From Gammaproteobacteria bacterium (GTDB lineage Bacteria; Pseudomonadota; Gammaproteobacteria; Pseudomonadales; Cellvibrionaceae): 64,000 bases of DNA. Location of the stretch: positions 682,001-746,000 of the forward strand of contig SEBU01000001.1 of assembly GCA_004173475.1 (NCBI GenBank), read 5' to 3'. This document shows, piece by piece, positions 8,789 through 16,599 of this stretch (positions within the stretch are counted from its first letter, which is position 1; each line of letters starts with the position of its first letter). Position numbers and translations under genes: made by a program. The notes under the pieces are model-generated. The model was not told the origin of the DNA. It saw only the letters and a list, made by a program, of their open reading frames with translations, and searched no databases.

Positions 8789-8842
8789 AAATCATACTTT
8801 ATCGTTCGTCAACAATTTCGTTAATAGTTCTGAAATATAGAG

Positions 8843-8870
8843 ACAAAAAAAACCCAGCCGAAGCTGGGTT
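8843..8870 (-). terminator. Intrinsic terminator of the metalloprotease transcript
   Basis: Stem AACCCAGC (8851-8858), loop CGAA, stem GCTGGGTT (8863-8870). The A-run at 8845-8852 becomes the U-tract on the minus strand, so it ends transcription arriving from the metalloprotease gene at 8990. Confidence 0.75.
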
Positions 8871-8890
8871 GATTAAAGGAGCTTACCACA

Positions 8891-8917
8891 TCCTAATTAC
8901 TGGATTAGGACTATTTT
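8891..8917 (+). terminator. Probable terminator of the binding-protein gene
   Basis: Stem TCCTAAT (8891-8897) and ATTAGGA (8904-8910) with loop TACTGG, followed by CTATTTTT on the plus strand. It lies about 100 nt after the stop at 8788, just beyond the oppositely oriented terminator, giving an interleaved convergent pair. The stem is AT-rich and modest. Confidence 0.45.
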
Positions 8918-8918
8918 T

Positions 8919-8990
8919 ACCACACACTACTACTTCACACACTCACACACTTCACAACACACACGGGGCTTCACACACTTTCACACACAC
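8919..8990. repeat. CA-rich simple repeat with TTCACACAC units
   Basis: About 70 bases made of CACACA tracts broken by TTCACACAC units (three near-copies) and one CGGGG interruption. It lies in the 3-prime untranslated part of the metalloprotease transcript, between its stop and terminator. No open frame of quality uses it. It may be prone to slippage. Confidence 0.7.
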
Positions 8991-10336
8991 TAAAGTTTTC
9001 TTTCGTAAGCATCAGCCAAGCCTTTTGCTGAACCGTACCAGGGCTTGCCGGAGAAAAACACCGCGTCGCCCGTACGAAATAAACCTTTCGCACCTAACGA
9101 CATTTGCCCGCCCTTGGTAATAAAAAAGTAAGTGATTTTTGGGTTGGCTGCAGCGATGGCTCTCGCCTGATCAAGCGTTAAACCTTTATCGCGACGAACT
9201 TCATTTGCCCAATCGGCACCCAAGTACTGCGCAACATCTAACACACGATTGAACTCAACTTTTACAACACTTGCGCTAGAACTTGAGCTTACTTTTATAG
9301 TAGACGTAGCACTACTTTTAGCACTTGAATTTACCAAACTTGACTTATTACTTGATGAAACAGTAACAGCTGTAGCTTTTACACTCGACTTTGCACTCGA
9401 GGATAAAGAACTCGCTTTCGAACTTATTTTCACTGACTCCACCGACTTTGCTGTTGAAGTTGCAACAGCACTTGCTTTTGAGCTTGATTTCGATGAACTA
9501 ACTGAGCTTGCTTTTGAACTGGAACTCGACGAGCTTGGCGCCGCATAAAATTTTTCAATTTGTGGGCCAGTAATATTTAACGCGTAACGCGCATCTGCAC
9601 CATTAACTTTATCAGTGCGGCTCACTCCACAGGGAACACCTTTGCAAGTTAACTCAGGGTTGGAAAATTTATAAAGTTTACCCGTCCAGTAATCCACATT
9701 AAAGTCGGATTGATAAGCCATCACAGTAGTAAACTGGTTATTGACACCGTAACCCAACGCGTAAGGAAAAGTTCCGCCACTGCCATTCTGCTTACGAGAA
9801 TGTTTTAATCCCATGTTGTGGCCTAACTCATGAGCCGTTACAAAATCGCCGCATGAATTTATCGCGATGTGTGAAAACATATAATTTTTGATAGCGGGAT
9901 TCGAAAAGTTACCCTCAGTACTTTGTCCACCAATCCACGCTAAACCACAACTACCCTGCACCGATTTAAATGGACGATAAAAAATTACCATGTCCGCTTT
10001 CGCTTGTTCGCGCACAGCAGCGACCCCGGTAAAAGCAGCATGCTTCGCGAATGTGATGTCATTTAATGCTGTGTCTGCCGAGTTGTCATCGGTGTAATTG
10101 ACCATTAAGGTTTTAGCGACACGAATTTCCATATTTACATTGCTGTCTTTATAAATCTGGTTGGTAACCTGAAAAAGCTGATTAATGCGAGTCGTAGGAT
10201 TACCACCGTAAGCATCTGCGGTACCCTTCGAATAAACCACTAATACATCGATAACCGCGTTGGCTGCTGATACGCTTTTAGTACAAACAATCAGCGTAAT
10301 GGTAGAGACTATGAAAATGAGCTTTCTAAAATTCAT
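8990..10336 (-). CDS. Secreted zinc metalloprotease with serine-rich linker and C-terminal domain
   Basis: A 448-residue exported protein. Signal peptide residues 1-24; catalytic reprolysin/adamalysin-like domain about 26-268 with the zinc motif HELGHNMGLKH (His169, Glu170, His173, His179) and a Met-turn TTVMAY near residue 214; serine/lysine/alanine-rich linker about 269-365; then an unidentified C-terminal domain of about 80 residues (from FNRVLDVAQYLGADWANEV to the end). The layout resembles secreted peptidyl-Asp or M12B-like proteases. It lacks the long N-terminal propeptide usual for such enzymes; a propeptide-like protein is encoded 124 nt upstream as its own gene. The C-terminal domain may be a substrate-binding module, but I do not recognise it. 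Confidence 0.85.
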   Translation of the reverse strand: MNFRKLIFIVSTITLIVCTKSVSAANAVIDVLVVYSKGTADAYGGNPTTRINQLFQVTNQIYKDSNVNMEIRVAKTLMVNYTDDNSADTALNDITFAKHAAFTGVAAVREQAKADMVIFYRPFKSVQGSCGLAWIGGQSTEGNFSNPAIKNYMFSHIAINSCGDFVTAHELGHNMGLKHSRKQNGSGGTFPYALGYGVNNQFTTVMAYQSDFNVDYWTGKLYKFSNPELTCKGVPCGVSRTDKVNGADARYALNITGPQIEKFYAAPSSSSSSSKASSVSSSKSSSKASAVATSTAKSVESVKISSKASSLSSSAKSSVKATAVTVSSSNKSSLVNSSAKSSATSTIKVSSSSSASVVKVEFNRVLDVAQYLGADWANEVRRDKGLTLDQARAIAAANPKITYFFITKGGQMSLGAKGLFRTGDAVFFSGKPWYGSAKGLADAYERKL

Positions 10337-10460
10337 GAAATTTTTTCTCGTTTGACTTTACTTAAAGCCTTCCGTGACTCACATAATTGTGCGCGCATCC
10401 ATTAAAGCCAAAAAAATTAACTGTCACGTTTTCATAGCATTCATCTCAGCATCTAAAATA

Positions 10461-11162
10461 TTATTGAATTGCATTTACTTCCAGAAAATCGTTTGCCCCA
10501 GGAGAAGATAATTCTATTTCTGCCGGGTTTTTATAAAGCCAGCCTAGACCATCCAGTGACTCCATCGTATAACTGCCTTCAGGCGTGGTAATGGTTGCAA
10601 AAATTGAGCGCTCACCGTAGGTCATAACTATCGGGTAGTCGTCACCATATCCTTGCAAATGACCGGACCAGGTGTAGTCACCATTTGGATTTGTCACTAC
10701 CGACTGAACATTTGCGATAATCGTTTGCCCATTTAACATAGGCAACGCAATTTGTTGGCCCTCTACAGGGAGAACCTCCGGAATTTGCTCCAGCTCCACA
10801 ATCGCATAAGAAGATATTTGCTCACTTAACGAAATTTTTGGCGTAGGGGTTTTTAAGCTACCCATTTTCCATGAACCAGACGTTGTGGGCTGCGCAATGG
10901 ATTTTGCATCAGCCTGCACTACAGCTGACTGCTCCCCGACTTTCGCTTTTTCTCGCGGTAAATTTATTTCAGAAGTTGTGGCGCTATTGATTGGCAATTG
11001 TAATTTTACTTCTCTCGTTACAATCACGTTTTCGCTTGCCGCTAACTGAGCAGCTGATTCGCGTGTTGCTAACACCAACAAAACACTCAAACCCGCCGTC
11101 ACCGCAAGCAAGGCAATACCAAGAATTTTCTGAGGTTGAGAAAGTTGATAAATTTTCATCAT
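10461..11162 (-). CDS. Membrane-anchored protein resembling a metalloprotease propeptide
   Basis: A 233-residue protein with one N-terminal transmembrane segment (ILGIALLAVTAGLSVLLVLA, about residues 13-32), a low-complexity stretch to about residue 115, and a folded C-terminal half with NGQTIIANVQSV, NPNGDYTWSGHLQGYGDDYP, VMTYGERSIFATITTPEGSY and MESLDGLGWLYKNP. That half resembles the N-terminal propeptide of secreted reprolysin-like metalloproteases (a gly-rich beta domain with a TP-G-Y motif). Since the protease gene downstream lacks such a region, I infer that this is a separately encoded propeptide, chaperone or inhibitor. Two adjacent ATGs (11162, 11159) could both serve as start. Confidence 0.6.
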   Translation of the reverse strand: MMKIYQLSQPQKILGIALLAVTAGLSVLLVLATRESAAQLAASENVIVTREVKLQLPINSATTSEINLPREKAKVGEQSAVVQADAKSIAQPTTSGSWKMGSLKTPTPKISLSEQISSYAIVELEQIPEVLPVEGQQIALPMLNGQTIIANVQSVVTNPNGDYTWSGHLQGYGDDYPIVMTYGERSIFATITTPEGSYTMESLDGLGWLYKNPAEIELSSPGANDFLEVNAIQ

Positions 11163-11413
11163 TACCAGCCCGAATCAAGTCATAACAGGTGAGATCGAAA
11201 TCAGAATCTCCTTGTACAAAAATAGATCACCAAATGGATTCGCACTAATTTTTATTTCGAAAAGTAAAAGAAAATCTAAGTTTATTAACATTGCAGATTT
11301 TCAGTTCTAATGAGATGAGCATCACATTAGGGTATTTCGGAAAAACACATTCTTGTGGGCCGTAAAATTGACGCATGAGCATAAATATTCGCATGATTCC
11401 GAACCGGCGCCAT

Positions 11414-11443
11414 AAAAAAAGCAGCCTCTTGGGCTGCTTTTTT
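11414..11443 (-). terminator. Intrinsic terminator of glyA
   Basis: Stem AGCAGCC (11420-11426) and GGCTGCT (11432-11438) around TCTTG, flanked by seven As on the left (the U-tract on the minus strand) and six Ts on the right. It starts 16 nt after the glyA stop. The symmetric flanks would also let it work in the opposite direction. Confidence 0.9.
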
Positions 11444-11458
11444 ATCACACGGAAAATA

Positions 11459-12724
11459 TTACTCGGCGTATACAGGGAAATCTTTACACAAACCAGATAC
11501 CTTGGTCTTAACACTTGCAATGACTTCGTCAGCGTTTCCTGTTTCTAAAGCATCAAAAATATCGCAAATCCAATTCGTTAATTGCACGCACTCTGCTTCT
11601 TTAAAACCGCGAGTTGTTATCGCCGGAGTACCTACCCGAATTCCTGAAGTTACAAACGGAGAGCGCGGGTCGTTAGGCACTGCATTTTTGTTAACAGTGA
11701 TATGCGCTTTCCCTAGGGCTTCATCGGCATCTTTACCGCTGTAAGATTTACCAATCAAATTAACCAGCATCAAGTGGTTTTCAGTTCCGCCAGAAACTAT
11801 GTCAATACCACGAGCAAGGAAAGTCGTCGCCATCGCTTTTGCATTTACAACGACTTGTTGTTGATAGGCCTTGTACTCAGGTGTCATAGCTTCTTTAAAG
11901 CTTACTGCTTTTGCCGCGATCACATGCATCAATGGACCGCCTTGGCCACCAGGAAAAACCGCAGAGTTCAGTTTCTTTTCAATTTCTTCATTGGCCTTGG
12001 CAAGAATGATCCCACCGCGCGGGCCACGTAATGTTTTGTGAGTAGTAGATGTAGTCACGTCCGCAATTTGAACCGGGTTCGGGTATACGCCAGCAGCCAC
12101 TAAACCAGCTACGTGAGCCATATCTACGAATAAATAAGCACCTACTTTATCGGCGATATCACGGAAACGTTGCCAATCCATAATTTGTGAATAGGCGGAG
12201 AAGCCAGCAACGATCATTTTCGGCTTGTGCTCAACAGCCAAACGTTCAACCTCATCATAATCAACCAATCCGGTTTCCGGATTTAGGCCATATTGAACCG
12301 CATTGTAGATTTTTCCTGAAAAGCTAACTTTGGCGCCGTGAGTCAGGTGGCCGCCATGAGCCAAACTCATTCCCAATACGGTATCGCCCGGATTACATAA
12401 TGCAGCATAGACAGCGTTGTTAGCCTGAGAGCCTGAGTGAGGCTGCACGTTTGCGTAATCTGCACCAAATAATGTCTTGGCGCGAGAAATGGCCAAAGCT
12501 TCAGTGACGTCTACATATTCGCATCCACCGTAATAACGCTTACCCGGATAACCTTCAGCATACTTATTGGTCAGTTTGGTTCCTTGCGCTGCAATGACCA
12601 TAGGGCTGGTGTAGTTTTCAGAAGCTATAAGCTCGATGTGCTCTTCTTGACGCTTTCCTTCGTTTTGGATGGATGCCCAAATTTCTGGATCAAAAGAAGC
12701 AATAGTTTGGTTTTTATCAAACAT
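11459..12724 (-). CDS. glyA: Serine hydroxymethyltransferase
   Basis: PLP enzyme converting serine and tetrahydrofolate to glycine and 5,10-methylene-tetrahydrofolate. The 421-residue sequence is normal in length, with [10 protein letters not shown] near residue 31, [41 protein letters not shown] and the PLP lysine Lys230 in [15 protein letters not shown]. An AGGA lies 8 nt before the ATG at 12724. It is monocistronic: a terminator follows and a long intergenic region precedes it. A possible -10 (TACAAT on the minus strand, 12798-12803) lies about 75 nt upstream, with no good -35. Confidence 0.96.
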   Translation of the reverse strand: MFDKNQTIASFDPEIWASIQNEGKRQEEHIELIASENYTSPMVIAAQGTKLTNKYAEGYPGKRYYGGCEYVDVTEALAISRAKTLFGADYANVQPHSGSQANNAVYAALCNPGDTVLGMSLAHGGHLTHGAKVSFSGKIYNAVQYGLNPETGLVDYDEVERLAVEHKPKMIVAGFSAYSQIMDWQRFRDIADKVGAYLFVDMAHVAGLVAAGVYPNPVQIADVTTSTTHKTLRGPRGGIILAKANEEIEKKLNSAVFPGGQGGPLMHVIAAKAVSFKEAMTPEYKAYQQQVVVNAKAMATTFLARGIDIVSGGTENHLMLVNLIGKSYSGKDADEALGKAHITVNKNAVPNDPRSPFVTSGIRVGTPAITTRGFKEAECVQLTNWICDIFDALETGNADEVIASVKTKVSGLCKDFPVYAE

Positions 12725-12877
12725 AGATGAGTCCTAGGCTACGCAACCGCCTGAAGAGGGTTGCCGGATTAATGAAAGGGGGGAAATTTAGGAGCGCATT
12801 GTACATCAATCACCCAAATTTTCGCCACGCAAAAAACTCATGCGGCGCGAGAATTTGACTCATGATCGAATCCCGAG

Positions 12878-12889
12878 ACCAGATCTGGT
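12878..12889. promoter_or_regulatory. Perfect 12-base palindrome ACCAGATCTGGT
   Basis: A fully symmetric 12-mer in the glyA/eps intergenic region, just before TAATAT (12889-12894). Its symmetry suggests binding of a dimeric repressor, but no regulator is encoded next to it and no second copy was noticed in the window. Confidence 0.3.
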
Positions 12890-12930
12890 AATATGCCTAA
12901 TTATTGATTTGTAAGCGATTATTGAAATAC

Positions 12931-12991
12931 AAACATCACATTCATAGTTGAAACTTGGCGACACGTTGAAGCGCCAGGTCCCTTGATGTTT
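12931..12991. other. Nested stem structure (possible structured leader or small RNA)
   Basis: Outer arms AAACATCA (12931-12938) and TGATGTTT (12984-12991) enclose a second stem ACTTGGCG (12953-12960) with CGCCAGGT (12972-12979, one G-U pair on the plus-strand reading). Both stems fold together, giving a long hairpin with internal loops. It lies about 490 nt before epsE. It could be an RNA element or chance; no known RNA family was recognised. Confidence 0.3.
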
Positions 12992-13072
12992 ACGTCTTTC
13001 TACAAAAATTCAACCAGTGAATTAGTTGTTCTGTAGCACAAAAAATTTACATTGCAAGCTCAAAATAGGGTT

Positions 13073-13090
13073 CCGTGCGCTGACGCACGG
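13073..13090. other. Perfect GC-rich hairpin in the exopolysaccharide leader
   Basis: CCGTGCG, loop CTGA, CGCACGG: a 7-bp GC-rich stem. A run of seven Ts occurs only 13 nt later, so it is not a normal intrinsic terminator but could act as a pause or protein-binding site. Confidence 0.35.
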
Positions 13091-13436
13091 ATAAAATTCA
13101 CGTTTTTTTGTATAAAGCGACGGCGTTTTTAGTTCGATTTAGATGAGTTGCACCATTAAGCAGCAAACCGAAGTTCGTATCCGTTGTCAGGGTTTTATTT
13201 CGATTCATCTTACAATCTGTTTGGACGATCCTGACGCAACGTTTTTAGGGGCAAGAGGACTTGATGAAAGTAAAGAAACGGGAGATCCAACTCTGTTTAT
13301 CGCCCACAGCTCATGTAGCTTAGGCTTCCGATCACATTACCGAGCATACTTTAACTACATCCCTATCCCGTGATTGTTTTACCCATGCTTTAACGATTGG
13401 GCCCTGGTTTTGCATTAAAAAATTTATTAACACAGT

Positions 13437-13454
13437 GCTCCTTACCAAGGGAGC
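13437..13454 (+). promoter_or_regulatory. Hairpin close to the epsE ribosome-binding site
   Basis: GCTCCTT (13437-13443) pairs with AAGGGAGC (13447-13454) with one bulged G. It ends 13 nt before the AAAGGA ribosome site of epsE, so it could influence translation or mRNA stability of the operon. Confidence 0.3.
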
Positions 13455-13480
13455 CTAAAACTTTATAAAGGACACGATTG

Positions 13481-14281
13481 ATGAATAGCGTTAAAAGATT
13501 GAAATGGTGCGGATTTCTACTGCTTTTACTTCCATTTACCGCAAATGCTCAGTCCAACTATTCAATTGGCGCCGGCGATGAAATAAAGATGACCGTATAC
13601 GGTCAGCCTGAATTAAGTATCGACGCCCAAGTCAATAACGACGGTACCGTTGAAATCCCGTTGCTGGGTAGTCTAAAAATTTCCGGCCGTTCAAGTGGCG
13701 ATGCCGCCAAACTCATTGCTGATCGCTATCAGAACGGCAATGTGCTAAAAAATCCTCAAGTTAATGTTCTCATCACGAAATATCGTAGCCACGTAGTTTC
13801 AATACTTGGCAAAGTCGCACGCCCTGGAAAACTCGTTCTGGAAGGGTCCACCTCCCTGACCCAAGCCATTGCGTGGGCAGGCGGTGTATTAGACGCAGGT
13901 AGTGAACGCATTATCCTCGTACGTACCGACGCAAATGGTAAGCAGGAGCGTCGCGAATATGACCTGCAAAAAGTGCTCGGTAAAGAAGTCGATAACAGCC
14001 CAATTGTTTGGCTGCAGGATGGCGATACTCTTTATGTTCCAAACGCGGGCCGTTTTTACGTCAGCGGAGAAGTTCGTACGCCTGGTATGTACCCTCTTGA
14101 TCGTCCTTTAAATGTGATGCAAGCCGTTGGTGTTGGTGGAGGGATTACCACACGTGCCAGTGAAAGGTCAGTAAAATTGTTCCGCAAACAAACGGACGGA
14201 AGCGTGAAGGAGCTGCGTGCTAAGCCGGAAGATACGGTACAAGACGGCGATATTTTAGTTGTTCAGGAAAGTCTTTTTTAA
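13481..14281 (+). CDS. epsE: Exopolysaccharide export protein, Wza/EpsE family
   Basis: Periplasmic/outer-membrane polysaccharide export protein. The 266-residue product has a signal peptide (about residues 1-24, ending NAQS) without a lipobox, then the Poly_export domain (SIGAGDEIKMTVYGQPELSI, VNNDGTVEIPLLGSLKISG, NPQVNVLITKYRS) and two SLBB repeats (VSILGKVARPGKLVLEG, FYVSGEVRTPGMYPLDRP). It fits the EpsE type rather than lipoprotein GumB. AAAGGA lies 8 nt before the ATG at 13481; an in-frame TTG just upstream (13478) is too close. It is the first gene of a tight ten-gene operon and works with EpsF at the next position. Confidence 0.88.
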   Translation: MNSVKRLKWCGFLLLLLPFTANAQSNYSIGAGDEIKMTVYGQPELSIDAQVNNDGTVEIPLLGSLKISGRSSGDAAKLIADRYQNGNVLKNPQVNVLITKYRSHVVSILGKVARPGKLVLEGSTSLTQAIAWAGGVLDAGSERIILVRTDANGKQERREYDLQKVLGKEVDNSPIVWLQDGDTLYVPNAGRFYVSGEVRTPGMYPLDRPLNVMQAVGVGGGITTRASERSVKLFRKQTDGSVKELRAKPEDTVQDGDILVVQESLF

Positions 14282-14295
14282 AGGGTTAAGCAAAC

Positions 14296-15687
14296 ATGAC
14301 TATTGATAATTTAATTCTCGTCTTTATCGCACGCTGGCGCACCATCGCGATCTCGACCGCAGTTGCTCTGGTATTCGCAGCTATAGTGACTATGTTGTTA
14401 CCCAAAACTTACACAGCTACTACTGACTTGATTATAGATAACAAAGATCAAGATCCTATTAGTGGCCAGGTCCAACCCACCCGAGTGCTCGCAAGTTATA
14501 TAGGCACCCAGGCGGTCATCATCCAAAGCCCTAATGTAGCTAAAAAGGTAATTGAAGAGTTAAAGTTAACCTCAAACGCTGTATTGGCTGAGCAGTTACA
14601 TTTTAAAGATGACTTGAAAAGCCGCCAAAGCGCGTTAATGGGGTTCCTCGATCGCGGATTAAGTGTTTCTCCCGCACAAAATAGCAGCGTTTTTAGTATC
14701 TCGTTCAGCGCGCGGGATCCCGAAATTGCGGCCCAGCTTGCCAATGCTTTTGCACAGACGTATATGAAAACCAACCTTGAGTTGCGTATTGAACCTGCCA
14801 AGCAAATTAACCAATGGTATGACGAGCAGTTAGCTTCTCTTCGTGAAACCCTTATTGAGAAGCAGAATGCCCTGGCAACTTATCAAGAGAAGCACGACAT
14901 TATTGCCAGTACTGATAGACTCGACCTGGAATCAAATAAGCTGGCGGAACTCTCCTCCATGCTAATTGCCGCCCAAGGTGAGCGACTAAATAACACATCG
15001 CGTAATGACCAGATTTTAAGTGGAATTCGTGGTGGCATTCCTGCCCAGGCAATGGAAAACCCGCAAGTGCAGCGTCTAAGCGGGGAGCTTGCACAAGCCC
15101 AAGTTAGATTGAATGACACAGCCACTCGCGTTGGTGAAAACCATCCACAATACCGTCAAGCGCTCAGCGATGTTGAAGGTATAAAGGCGCAGCTCCAACA
15201 AGCCGTTCGATCTGTTAGCGGCAGCCTAAAATCTTCACTCGAATTATCTTTATCGCGTGAAGAGCAACTCACTGCTGAGCTTGCTATCCAGAAAGAACGC
15301 GTATTGCAACTTAGCCGTACACGTAACGAGCTGAATTTGTTAAAGCAAGAAGTTGATAACGCTCAAGCAACATACGATCAAGCTCTTGGACGTTCGACTA
15401 AAACCAAGCTAGAAAGCCGAATCGCGCAGACGGATATTGCACTTCTTAATGCCGCCGAAGTTCCGAGAAGACCATCCTCCCCTAAAACTCCGATGAATTT
15501 AATGCTGGCCCTTATCGCGGGTCTTTTATTTGGTTCTGCTTTTGCACTCATACAAGAGTGGATGGATAGACGTGTGCGCAGCTCGGTAGATTTGGAACAA
15601 GGATTAGGAATCCCGGTTCTAGCCTACTTGCCTGCGGATATGGGCGTAAGACCTTCCCGTGGCCTTTTAAAGAAAGGAACGATGTGA
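14296..15687 (+). CDS. epsF: Polysaccharide chain-length determinant, EpsF/GumC-type co-polymerase
   Basis: Inner-membrane co-polymerase that sets chain length and bridges to the export channel. The 463-residue protein has an N-terminal transmembrane segment (about residues 16-36), the Wzz domain with a LLPKTYTATTDLIIDNKDQD strand, a long periplasmic coiled-coil region (about 150-380), the proline-rich exit PRRPSSPKTPMN and a second transmembrane segment (LMLALIAGLLFGSAFALI, about 405-425). The short cytosolic tail has no kinase domain; that part is the next gene. The stop overlaps the next start (TGATG), indicating coupling. Confidence 0.88.
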   Translation: MTIDNLILVFIARWRTIAISTAVALVFAAIVTMLLPKTYTATTDLIIDNKDQDPISGQVQPTRVLASYIGTQAVIIQSPNVAKKVIEELKLTSNAVLAEQLHFKDDLKSRQSALMGFLDRGLSVSPAQNSSVFSISFSARDPEIAAQLANAFAQTYMKTNLELRIEPAKQINQWYDEQLASLRETLIEKQNALATYQEKHDIIASTDRLDLESNKLAELSSMLIAAQGERLNNTSRNDQILSGIRGGIPAQAMENPQVQRLSGELAQAQVRLNDTATRVGENHPQYRQALSDVEGIKAQLQQAVRSVSGSLKSSLELSLSREEQLTAELAIQKERVLQLSRTRNELNLLKQEVDNAQATYDQALGRSTKTKLESRIAQTDIALLNAAEVPRRPSSPKTPMNLMLALIAGLLFGSAFALIQEWMDRRVRSSVDLEQGLGIPVLAYLPADMGVRPSRGLLKKGTM

Positions 15688-16565
15688 TGAATGATTTAGC
15701 CAAAACAATTCCCTTACAACCCCAAACTGTGTCAAAACCTATGAACAAGATGGGTAGGATGTTAGTCGAGAGCGGCAAACTCAGCCTCGAAGATTTAAAA
15801 GCAATTATTACTTACCAGGAGCGCCATGGTTTACGCTTCGGTGACGCCGCCCAGCAATTAGGTCTGCTCTCCAACGAAGATATAAATCTGGCGCTCGCAG
15901 ATCAGTTCTCCTATACCAGGACACCAGATCGCACTAGCAAATTAGACAAGCGTTTACTCGCTGCCTTTCAACCAGACAGCGTCCATGCAGAAGCTTTGCG
16001 CAGCTTACGCAGCGAACTTTTATTACGCTACTTTAACCAAGGTGATCATTTGAGCCTTGCACTTATAGGTGCGGAAGATGCGGAAGGTATTGCGCTTACG
16101 GCGGCTAATCTTGCCGTGGTTTTCTCACAATTAGGATTGCGCACGCTTTTGATTGATAGCAACCTACGCGCGCCACAATTACACAGTCTATTCGGCTTGA
16201 ATGAACGCAATCTCGGACTCTCGGATTTATTGGCTGGCCGAGCTTTCACTGCGCCGATCGAGATTCCTGAGCTTCGTTCGTTGTGGGTCATTCCTGCAGG
16301 AACTTTGGCTCCAAACCCACAAGAATTGCTCACAGGTAAGCTTTTCTCGCAACAAATGCGTGAATTGGCGGCCGGTTTTGACGTGACGCTGATTTGCACT
16401 CCACCTATGCGGGAAAATCGCGATGCACAGTTAGTCGCTGCGGTTATTGGCGCTGCACTTTTGGTCGTTCAAGAACATAACTCCCGTTATAAAGATCTCA
16501 ATAGTATTTGTTCTGGTCTACGCGAGCTCGGAGTGCGCCTTTTGGGGGCCGCGCTGAAGCAATAG
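15687..16565 (+). CDS. epsG: Chain-length-determinant tyrosine-kinase-like protein, EpsG family, degenerate P-loop
   Basis: Cytosolic partner of the co-polymerase. The 292-residue protein starts with an MshEN-like segment (MGRMLVESGKLSLEDLKAII, about 22-41), then a BY-kinase/MinD-like fold with HAEALRSLRSELLLRY, AANLAVVFSQLGLRTLLIDS and LRAPQLHSLFG (Walker A-prime region about 154-161). The Walker A site (about 128-138) reads IGAEDAEGIALTAAN, with no Lys-Ser/Thr pair, and the usual C-terminal tyrosine cluster is missing (tail ends LLGAALKQ). It may therefore be a structural regulator rather than an active kinase. ATG 15687 follows AAAGGA by 8 nt and overlaps the epsF stop. Confidence 0.82.
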   Translation: MNDLAKTIPLQPQTVSKPMNKMGRMLVESGKLSLEDLKAIITYQERHGLRFGDAAQQLGLLSNEDINLALADQFSYTRTPDRTSKLDKRLLAAFQPDSVHAEALRSLRSELLLRYFNQGDHLSLALIGAEDAEGIALTAANLAVVFSQLGLRTLLIDSNLRAPQLHSLFGLNERNLGLSDLLAGRAFTAPIEIPELRSLWVIPAGTLAPNPQELLTGKLFSQQMRELAAGFDVTLICTPPMRENRDAQLVAAVIGAALLVVQEHNSRYKDLNSICSGLRELGVRLLGAALKQ

Positions 16566-16599
16566 GTATGGTAGAGAATTTGATCGGAAGGACTAGGGA

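Larger units (their letters stand above)
12725..13480. other. Long intergenic region between glyA and the exopolysaccharide operon
   Basis: 756 nt without a convincing gene; a 76-codon frame at 13143-13373 has no ribosome site and no family signature. It should hold the glyA promoter (minus) and the exopolysaccharide promoter and leader (plus). It contains a 12-base palindrome, a nested stem and two short hairpins (listed separately). I found no JUMPstart/ops element and no recognisable cyclic di-GMP riboswitch. Confidence 0.6.

Noticed and set aside
9249-9548. 99-codon plus-strand frame rich in leucine, glutamate and phenylalanine.
   Set aside because: Antisense of the serine-rich linker of the metalloprotease; a typical artefact of repeated serine codons.
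13143-13373. 76-codon frame upstream of epsE.
   Set aside because: No ribosome-binding site, no signal peptide or known motif, and cysteine/histidine use unlike neighbouring genes.
12725-13480. JUMPstart/ops element upstream of the exopolysaccharide operon.
   Set aside because: No GGCGGTAG-like sequence was seen; the nearest string (GCGACGGCG) is not a match.
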